Of a DNA stretch of 24,477 nt, positions 1 through 4,856 are shown piece by piece. The stretch is from JBEIFW01 sp040382215. Its GTDB lineage: Bacteria > Actinomycetota > Acidimicrobiia > Acidimicrobiales > Ilumatobacteraceae. Made by a program: the position numbers and the translations under genes. How positions within the stretch are numbered: the first letter of the stretch is position 1; every line of letters starts with the position of its first letter. The stretch lies in assembly GCA_040382215.1 (NCBI GenBank), contig JBEIFW010000034.1, forward strand, positions 1-24,477. Direction: 5' to 3'. Under the pieces are notes generated by a model. It was not told the DNA's origin, made no database searches, and was given only the letters and a program-made list of their open reading frames with translations.

Positions 1-17
1 CGGCACTCCTCACTGCA

Positions 18-117
18 CCGGCCGTCGAGGCCGGACGAACTGCGCCGGCCGTCGAGGCCGGACGAACTGCGCCGGCCGTCGAGGCCGGACGAACTGCGCC
101 GGCCGTCGAGGCCGGAC
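18..117. repeat. Tandem 27-bp hairpin repeat, 3.7 copies
   Basis: Three perfect 27-bp copies start at 18, 45 and 72, and a fourth partial copy of 19 bp starts at 99. Each copy carries a perfect inverted repeat, CCGGCC and GGCCGG, around a 5-nt loop GTCGA (stems at 18-34, 45-61, 72-88, 99-115). The spacer between hairpins is ACGAACTGCG. There is no T-run after the stems, so this is not a classical intrinsic terminator. It lies just upstream of the thiolase promoter and at the window edge, so the array may extend or belong to the 3' end of a gene to the left. Identity of the copies suggests recent slippage-type expansion. Function is unknown. Confidence 0.9.
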
Positions 118-164
118 AGGGGATCCTACCCGGCTGCCGTTGGGTGGGCGCGTTGCGACGGCCG

Positions 165-170
165 TAGGCT
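165..170 (+). promoter_or_regulatory. Putative -10 element TAGGCT of thiolase gene
   Basis: TAGGCT ends 7 nt before the ATG at 178, which would put the transcription start on or next to the start codon (leaderless mRNA). There is no Shine-Dalgarno sequence in the 7-nt gap. A clear -35 is not visible. Part of the recurrent TAGnnT pattern in this window. Confidence 0.5.
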
Positions 171-177
171 GCGCGCC

Positions 178-1356
178 ATGTCGAACGTCGTGATCGTCGA
201 AGCCGTCCGCACCCCGATCGGGCGCCGGGGCGGCGGGCTGTCCACCATGCACCCTGCGGACCTGCTGTCGGTCGTCCAGCGCGAGGTGGTGGCCCGCTCC
301 GGGATCGACCCGGCCGAGATCGGCCAGGTCGTGGCCGGTTGCGTGAGCCAGGTGGGCGAGCAGAGCTTCAACATCGCCCGCACGGCGTGGCTCGCCTCCG
401 GCCTGCCGCAGGCGACGGCGTGCACGACGGTCGACACCCAGTGCGGCTCGAGCCAGCAGGCCACCAACCTGGCGACCGCGCTGATCGCTTCGGGCGTGGT
501 CGACGTCGCCATGGCGTGCGGCGTCGAGATCATGAGCCGCATCCCGATCGGCATCAACTCGTCGAAGAAGCTCGGCCTCGGGGTGCCGATCCCGAAGAGC
601 TACTTCGCCCGCTACGAGATGACCTCGCAGTTCGAAGGCGCCGAGCGGATCGCCGACAAGTGGGGCCTCACCCGGGAGGACACCGACGCGTTCGGCTTCC
701 AGAGCCAGGCCCGGGCGGCCCGGGCCTGGGCCGAAGATCGCTTCGCCACCCAGATCGTCGAGGTCGAGGCGCCGGATCTCGACGAGGAGGGCAAGCCGAC
801 CGGCACCTCGCACCGCGTCACGCGCGACGAGGGCATCCGGGAGACCTCGATGGCCAAGCTCGCCGAACTCAAGCCCGTCGCCCGCCCGACCGGCGTGCAC
901 ACCGCCGGCAACTCCTCGCAGATCTCCGACGGCGCCGCTGCGGTCCTGATGATGACCGAGGAGAAGGCTGCGGCGCTCGGCCTCACCCCGATCGCCCGGG
1001 TCGTGGACACCTGCCTCGTCGGGGTCGACCCGGTGCTCATGCTCACCGGGCCGATCGACGCCTCGGAGAAACTGTTCGCCCGCACGGGTCTCGGCGCCGC
1101 CGACATCGACACCTTCGAGATCAACGAGGCGTTCGCGTCCGTCGTGCTGTCGTGGGCCCGGGAGGTCCACCCGGACCCGGAGAAGGTGAACCCCAACGGC
1201 GGCGCCATTGCGCTCGGCCATCCGCTCGGCGGCACCGGTGCCGTGCTGCTGACCAAGGCCGTCCACGAACTGCGCCGGACCGGTGGCCGCTACGGCCTCG
1301 TGTCGATGTGCTGCGGTGGTGGCCTCGGGACCGGCACCATCGTCGAACGGCTCTGA
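178..1356 (+). CDS. Thiolase (acetyl-CoA C-acyltransferase family)
   Basis: 392 residues, the usual length for thiolases. It catalyses thiolytic cleavage of 3-ketoacyl-CoA (or the reverse condensation) in beta-oxidation, in the cytoplasm. Visible motifs: nucleophile Cys89 in DTQCGSSQQ, NEAFA about 40 residues before the C-terminal glycine-rich part, His348 in ALGHPLGGTG, and Cys378 in SMCCGGGLG, the proton-transfer cysteine. The N-terminus VIVEAVRTPIGRRGG is typical of the degradative FadA-type enzymes. The ATG at 178 is chosen because TAGGCT lies 7 nt upstream and the protein begins at the family's usual place. No fatty-acid multifunctional gene is adjacent, so the exact substrate (fatty acid, sterol side chain, acetoacetyl-CoA) cannot be told. 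Two acyl-CoA dehydrogenases elsewhere in the window fit a lipid-degrading lifestyle. Confidence 0.95.
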   Translation: MSNVVIVEAVRTPIGRRGGGLSTMHPADLLSVVQREVVARSGIDPAEIGQVVAGCVSQVGEQSFNIARTAWLASGLPQATACTTVDTQCGSSQQATNLATALIASGVVDVAMACGVEIMSRIPIGINSSKKLGLGVPIPKSYFARYEMTSQFEGAERIADKWGLTREDTDAFGFQSQARAARAWAEDRFATQIVEVEAPDLDEEGKPTGTSHRVTRDEGIRETSMAKLAELKPVARPTGVHTAGNSSQISDGAAAVLMMTEEKAAALGLTPIARVVDTCLVGVDPVLMLTGPIDASEKLFARTGLGAADIDTFEINEAFASVVLSWAREVHPDPEKVNPNGGAIALGHPLGGTGAVLLTKAVHELRRTGGRYGLVSMCCGGGLGTGTIVERL

Positions 1357-1375
1357 CCGAACCCCGAGCAGTGCT

Positions 1376-1425
1376 CGCGGCCCACGGCCGCCCCCGACCC
1401 GATGGGAGGTGGGCCGTGGGCCGCG
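1376..1425 (+). promoter_or_regulatory. 14-bp perfect hairpin over the nuclease start codon
   Basis: Arms at 1376-1389 and 1412-1425 are perfect reverse complements (14 bp), with a 22-nt loop. The loop holds the Shine-Dalgarno GGGAGG (1404-1409) and the right arm contains the GTG start (1416-1418) of the next gene. It could terminate thiolase transcription (no T-run follows) or restrict translation of the nuclease. The structure is seen directly; the role is inferred. Confidence 0.6.
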
Positions 1426-1937
1426 TCGCGTTCCGGGTGTCCGTGCTCGCTGCTGTGACGGTTGCACCCGGCGCCGCCTGCACCGGGCCTGCGCCGTCCA
1501 GTGACCCGAGCGCCACCGTCGTATCCGTCGTCGACGGCGACACGATCGTCGTGAAGATCGACGGGCAACGCACCACGGTCCGCCTGATCGGGATCGACAC
1601 CCCCGAGACGGTGGCGCCGAACCGGCCAGTCGGCTGCTTCGGCCCAGAGGCGTCGCGACGTACCGCTGCGCTGCTCCCGGCCGGCACCGCGGTCCGTCTC
1701 GAGCGCGACGTCGAGGCGCGCGACGTGTACGGCCGCCTCCTCGCCTATGTCTACCGACGAGCCGACGGGTTGTTCGTCAACGAGGACCTCGTGGCGGGCG
1801 GATTCGCCGACGTGCTGCGAATCCCGCCCAACACCGCGCACGCCGAACGCCTCGCCCGGGCCCGGGGCGACGCCCGCCGCGAGCGGCGTGGACTGTGGGG
1901 AGCCTGTCCCGCCTTCGGTGCCCCCCGCCCGGGGTGA
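1416..1937 (+). CDS. Thermonuclease-family nuclease, exported, probable lipoprotein
   Basis: 173 residues from GTG 1416, chosen because GGGAGG sits 6 nt upstream and the product then begins with a signal sequence. Residues 1-22 are a short basic start, a hydrophobic stretch (VLAAVTVAPG) and Cys22 in a GAAC context, a slightly atypical lipobox. Residues 34-165 match the staphylococcal nuclease (SNase) fold: metal/active-site residues Asp40 and Asp42 in VVDGDT, Arg56 in VRLIGID, Asp61 and Glu64 in DTPE, and Arg107 in DVYGRLLAY. The family cleaves DNA or RNA phosphodiesters with Ca2+ outside the membrane. Alternative in-frame GTG starts at 1437 and 1443 would shorten the signal. A 14-bp hairpin covers the start codon. 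Role here may be nutrient scavenging or DNA turnover at the cell surface (inference). Confidence 0.9.
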   Translation: MGRVAFRVSVLAAVTVAPGAACTGPAPSSDPSATVVSVVDGDTIVVKIDGQRTTVRLIGIDTPETVAPNRPVGCFGPEASRRTAALLPAGTAVRLERDVEARDVYGRLLAYVYRRADGLFVNEDLVAGGFADVLRIPPNTAHAERLARARGDARRERRGLWGACPAFGAPRPG

Positions 1938-1973
1938 CACGATGGGGTTTCGACCGGACGAAGGGGGACGCCC

Positions 1974-2570
1974 GTGGCCCGCATCACCAAGCTCGAACCC
2001 GAACAGTGGGATCCCGAGTTGCGAGAGTTGTTCAAGCCCGAGGATCGCACCCCGCTCGAGGTGGGTCTGTCCCGATACTTCGCGCACCGGCCTCCGCTGG
2101 CCAAGGCGATCGGGGCCTTCGGCCGCGCATTGAAGGTGAACCGGACGCTGCCCGACCGCCTCGTCGAACTGGTCCGGCTCCGGGTCGCCTTCCACAACCA
2201 GTGCCGCAGCTGCATGGCGATCCGCTACACCGACGCCGTCGTCGCCGGTGTCACCGAGGACCTCGTGTGTTCGCTCGAACGCCCGATGGAAGCGCCAGAT
2301 CTGACGCCGGCGGAAAAGGCGGCCATCCGCTACGGAGAGCTGTTCGCCACCAACCACCTCGCGATCGACGACGCGGTGTACGACGAGCTGCGCCGGCATT
2401 TCTCCGAGGCCGAGATCATGGAACTCGCGATCGTCGTCGCGTTCTTCGTCGGCTTCGGCCGACTCGGCGCCACGCTCCACATGGTCGACGAGCTGCCCGG
2501 CGCGTTCCAGGGCGAGGTCACGGCCGGCCCGGTCACACCCTGGGGGAACGACGCGATCGTCGTGCGTTGA
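1974..2570 (+). CDS. Carboxymuconolactone decarboxylase / AhpD-fold family protein
   Basis: 198 residues from GTG 1974, preceded by AAGGGGGA at 1961-1968 as ribosome binding site; it begins 36 nt after the nuclease stop, so co-transcription is plausible. Residues 60-85 carry the AhpD core helix with a Cys77-x2-Cys80 pair (NQCRSCMAIR). In peroxidatic AhpD-like proteins a His normally follows the second Cys by four residues; here that place holds Arg84, so the proton-relay His is missing. Family members act as alkylhydroperoxidases, lactone decarboxylases or unknown redox proteins. The long actinobacterial paralogues of this size are mostly uncharacterised; I would call it a redox-fold protein of unknown substrate. 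Confidence 0.85.
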   Translation: MARITKLEPEQWDPELRELFKPEDRTPLEVGLSRYFAHRPPLAKAIGAFGRALKVNRTLPDRLVELVRLRVAFHNQCRSCMAIRYTDAVVAGVTEDLVCSLERPMEAPDLTPAEKAAIRYGELFATNHLAIDDAVYDELRRHFSEAEIMELAIVVAFFVGFGRLGATLHMVDELPGAFQGEVTAGPVTPWGNDAIVVR

Positions 2571-2583
2571 GCGGGTGCGCCGA

Positions 2584-2589
2584 TAGCGT
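2584..2589 (+). promoter_or_regulatory. Putative -10 element TAGCGT of the deacetylase gene
   Basis: TAGCGT ends 9 nt before ATG 2599, in the 28-nt gap after the preceding stop. No ribosome binding site is present in the gap, consistent with a leaderless or nearly leaderless transcript. Confidence 0.5.
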
Positions 2590-2598
2590 TCGGCGCCG

Positions 2599-3435
2599 AT
2601 GAGCGAACTGGCCGAACGTCTCGGGTACGCCGCCGACACCCGCTTGGTCATCGTGTCCTGCGACGACCTCGGCGCGTGCCACGCGGCCAACGAGGGGGTC
2701 TACCGGGCGCTGCGCGACGGGGTCGCCACGTGTTCGTCGATCATGGTCCCGGCCCCCTGGGCACGAGACGCGGCCGCTCGCTACCGAGGCGAGGACATCG
2801 GCGTGCACCTCACGCTCAACGCCGAGCACGAGCTGTACCGCTGGGGTCCGATCACCCATGCCCCATCGCTGCTGTCCGGCGATGGCGGCTTCCCTCGACG
2901 CCTCGACGACCTCTGGGAGCACGCCGACGTCGACGAGGTGCGTCGCGAGTGCCGGGCCCAGATCGAACGGGCCATCGTGTGGGGTTTCGACGTCAGTCAC
3001 CTGTCCTCGCACCTGTCGGCGCTCACGTTGCGACCCGAACTGTTCGACGTCCTCGTCGATCTCGCGCTCGAGTTCCGCCTGCCGGTCCGGCTCCCGTCAT
3101 CGGTGAGCGAACACGACGCCGGCTTCCCGTTCCGATCGCTCGCCGTCGACGAGGGGCTGGTGTTCCCCGACCACTTCGTCGCTGCGCGCCGCTGGGGGAG
3201 CCGCGACCGCGTGGCGGTCGAACTCGACCAGCTCGCACCGGGCGTCACGGAGATCCATCTCCAACCGGCGGTCGACACACCCGAGGTGCGGGCCCTGGCC
3301 CCGGAACACTGGACCGCATGGGTCGACGATCTCGCCGTAGTGGAGCGGGGTGGACCACTCGACACTGCGTTGGCGCGCGCCGGGGTCGTGCGGATCGGGT
3401 TCCGCGCGCTGCGGTCGCTCATGCGGACGACCTGA
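2599..3435 (+). CDS. ChbG/HpnK (YdjC-like) carbohydrate deacetylase
   Basis: 278 residues, normal length for the family, which removes acetyl groups from N-acetylated sugars or glycolipid head groups using a divalent metal. The metal site is visible: Asp22-Asp23 in VSCDDLG, His70 in IGVHLTLN, and His134/His138 in DVSHLSSHLS. The N-terminal DDLG near residue 22 and the NodB-like beta strand order support the assignment. No signal peptide is seen, so it should act in the cytoplasm. The start is supported by TAGCGT 9 nt upstream. It converges with the mini-SCP2 gene; the shared 3' region forms a hairpin containing both stop codons. Whether the substrate is chito-oligosaccharide (ChbG) or a hopanoid-type precursor (HpnK) cannot be decided, since no hopanoid genes are nearby. 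Confidence 0.9.
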   Translation: MSELAERLGYAADTRLVIVSCDDLGACHAANEGVYRALRDGVATCSSIMVPAPWARDAAARYRGEDIGVHLTLNAEHELYRWGPITHAPSLLSGDGGFPRRLDDLWEHADVDEVRRECRAQIERAIVWGFDVSHLSSHLSALTLRPELFDVLVDLALEFRLPVRLPSSVSEHDAGFPFRSLAVDEGLVFPDHFVAARRWGSRDRVAVELDQLAPGVTEIHLQPAVDTPEVRALAPEHWTAWVDDLAVVERGGPLDTALARAGVVRIGFRALRSLMRTT

Positions 3436-3470
3436 GCTCCGCCTGCGGGTGCGTGCGGCGCAGGCTCAGG
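3431..3470. terminator. Bidirectional hairpin between convergent genes
   Basis: GCCTGCG (3441-3447) pairs perfectly with CGCAGGC (3459-3465); an outer CCTGA (3431-3435) pairs with TCAGG (3466-3470) across a 5-nt bulge on one side. The outer stem contains both stop codons (TGA at 3433-3435 on the plus strand and at 3468-3466 on the minus strand). There is no T-run. Its place between two convergent genes makes a transcription-end role plausible. Confidence 0.5.
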
Positions 3471-3687
3471 CCGGGGCGAACCGGCCGAGCACCGAAGCGG
3501 CGCGCCCCGATCGCAGCTCGTCGAACAGCGGGCCGGTGGGACCGGTCGCCTTCAGCTTGCCGAGCATGAACGCCACCGTCGGGTCAAGCGCACAGTCGGC
3601 CGCCGCGATCGTGACGACCACCTCGGCATCCTCGGGGCCCACGGCCTCGACGGCCTTCCCCGACGTGATGCGGTACTGCACGCTCAC
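3466..3687 (-). CDS. Minimal SCP2-like sterol-carrier-fold protein
   Basis: 73 residues, starting at a GTG whose last two bases and following A form the TGA stop of mca (GTGA overlap), so the two are probably translated together. The sequence after residue 20 (AEVVVTIAAADC, DPTVAFMLGKLKATGP) matches the C-terminal beta-sheet and helix of SCP2 sterol-transfer domains, including the characteristic GKLKxxG turn. Normal SCP2 domains are about 100-130 residues, so the N-terminal helices are missing; many actinobacteria have such shortened forms. The family binds hydrophobic ligands such as acyl chains or sterols. A role together with Mca is suggested only by the coupling. The frame extends further upstream inside mca, but the overlapping GTG is the natural start. 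Confidence 0.75.
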   Translation of the reverse strand: MSVQYRITSGKAVEAVGPEDAEVVVTIAAADCALDPTVAFMLGKLKATGPTGPLFDELRSGRAASVLGRFAPA

Positions 3688-4607
3688 GTCCCACTGCTCC
3701 GCAGCAGCTCGGCGGCGACCACCCCGGAGAACAGGTCGTCCTCGACGCGACCCTCGGGCGGGTGCCCCACCAGCGACCGGGCCAGGATCCAGTCCTCGTA
3801 CGGGTAGGCCTCCGCCAGTTCCCGATCGTCGAGACCGAACCAGAACGGCTCGGTCGGATCGACCTGGGTGGCATGGGCGCGAAGCGCAGCCGAACGAGCC
3901 GGCAGGAACGCCCCGATCTCGAGCCGGGTGGTGATCCGATGGTCCTGGCTCGGGCGTTCGAACCATCGCTCGTCGAACGGCGACGACCCTCGAAGCCGTT
4001 GCAGCGCTTCGTGCACAGCGAAGAGCCGAGCACGGGACCACACGTTGTAATAGAGCTTCGAGGGCTGCCAGGCCGGCCCTGCCTCCGGGTACCACGACGG
4101 GTCCCCCGCCCGCTCGAAGGCCGGGACCGTGATCTCGTGCACCTTCAGGTGGTCGGGGTGCGGGTAGCCGACCTGGTCGTCGGAGTAGGTGAGCACCACC
4201 TGCGGCCGCGTCCGGCGGATCACGGCCACGAGCCGTCCGACCGCTTCGTCGAGGTCGGCCTGGTGGAAGCACGCCGGGTGGTCATTCGCTGGCGAGTCCT
4301 TCATCCCCGAATCCCGATACCCGAGCATCACCACCTCGTCGAAGCCGATCGCCGACGCACTCCGAGCCAACTCGTCAGCTCGCACGTCGGCCAGCAAGGC
4401 CTTGGTGGCAACCTCGTCGAGCCCGTGGAACGGGCCTCCCTCGGCCTTGAGGGCCGGGTTGTGCAGGTCGCCCTCTTCACCACCCGTACAGCACACGAGC
4501 ACGGTCCTCACGCCTGCCGCACCGTACCGGGCGACCGTCGGCGCGCCCTTGGACGCCTCGTCGTCAGGGTGTGCGTGCACGGTGAGCAAGCAGGGCGGGT
4601 GCGACAT
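3684..4607 (-). CDS. mca: Mycothiol S-conjugate amidase
   Basis: 307 residues, close to the roughly 290 of mycobacterial Mca. It is a zinc enzyme of the PIG-L/LmbE deacetylase fold, cleaving mycothiol S-conjugates to a mercapturic acid and GlcN-inositol during detoxification. The zinc site is visible as His13/Asp15-Asp16 in HAHPDDEASKG and His150-Asp152-His153 in GYPHPDHLKVH. Lys20 after the HPDDE motif, and the C-terminal segments SKLYY and ALRAHATQVDP, are Mca-like rather than MshB-like. The ATG start has TACCCT 8 nt upstream. It overlaps the SCP2-like gene by 4 nt. Presence of Mca implies that the host makes mycothiol, an actinobacterial thiol. The MshB deacetylase is the main alternative and is less likely. 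Confidence 0.85.
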   Translation of the reverse strand: MSHPPCLLTVHAHPDDEASKGAPTVARYGAAGVRTVLVCCTGGEEGDLHNPALKAEGGPFHGLDEVATKALLADVRADELARSASAIGFDEVVMLGYRDSGMKDSPANDHPACFHQADLDEAVGRLVAVIRRTRPQVVLTYSDDQVGYPHPDHLKVHEITVPAFERAGDPSWYPEAGPAWQPSKLYYNVWSRARLFAVHEALQRLRGSSPFDERWFERPSQDHRITTRLEIGAFLPARSAALRAHATQVDPTEPFWFGLDDRELAEAYPYEDWILARSLVGHPPEGRVEDDLFSGVVAAELLRSSGT

Positions 4608-4615
4608 CGGCGGGC

Positions 4616-4621
4616 AGGGTA
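4616..4621 (-). promoter_or_regulatory. Putative -10 element TACCCT of mca
   Basis: On the minus strand TACCCT ends 8 nt before the mca ATG (4607). No ribosome binding site lies between. It is divergent from the TAGCCT of the small lipoprotein gene 36 nt away. Confidence 0.4.
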
Positions 4622-4657
4622 CCGGTGCTGCGGCGGCATCGCATCGACGCGCACCGC

Positions 4658-4663
4658 TAGCCT
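4658..4663 (+). promoter_or_regulatory. Putative -10 element TAGCCT of the small lipoprotein gene
   Basis: TAGCCT ends 10 nt before ATG 4674. There is no ribosome binding site in the gap. Confidence 0.4.
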
Positions 4664-4673
4664 CGAAGCTCGC

Positions 4674-4856
4674 ATGCCCACCCGAGCCGCCACCTCCGTG
4701 CTCGCCGCCGCGCTGGCGGCCGCAACCGCCGTGAGCACCGGATGTTCGAACGATGGGCGCGAGCTGCGGCCGCCGCGTCCCGATCAGAACCAGTCGATCC
4801 TGTCGATCGCGCCGTCGACCACCGCCGCGTCAGCCGACACGCTTCCCGCTCCCTGA
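4674..4856 (+). CDS. Small predicted lipoprotein (60 residues)
   Basis: The product has a textbook lipoprotein signal: a basic start (MPTR), a hydrophobic core of Ala/Leu/Val, and a lipobox VSTGC with the lipidated Cys at residue 24. The mature part is only 37 residues, polar and rich in Pro, Ser and Thr (RELRPPRPDQNQ, then a Ser/Thr/Ala tail), with no domain. The TAGCCT hexamer 10 nt upstream supports an independently expressed gene. Its 3' end overlaps the convergent GGDEF-EAL gene by 27 bp. I do not recognise a function. It could be the leader and linker of a formerly longer lipoprotein that has lost its C-terminal domain, or a genuine short envelope lipoprotein. Confidence 0.7.
   Translation: MPTRAATSVLAAALAAATAVSTGCSNDGRELRPPRPDQNQSILSIAPSTTAASADTLPAP

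Noticed and set aside
9..14. Empty finding with start 14 and end 9 in the list above
   Set aside because: It is a void entry carrying no observation and an interest of 0; disregard it in favour of the leaderless-motif finding.
18..117. CRISPR array
   Set aside because: The units are contiguous 27-bp copies with constant, identical spacing sequence; there are no variable spacers and no cas genes.
10..1467. Long minus-strand open frame opposite the thiolase
   Set aside because: It is antisense to a clear thiolase, has Arg/Gly/Asp-rich composition typical of the GC-rich complement, and shows no motif. The tandem repeat at its end gives a spurious repeated peptide.
1290..2690. 466-residue minus-strand open frame
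   Set aside because: It runs antisense across the nuclease and AhpD-fold genes, with no recognisable domain.
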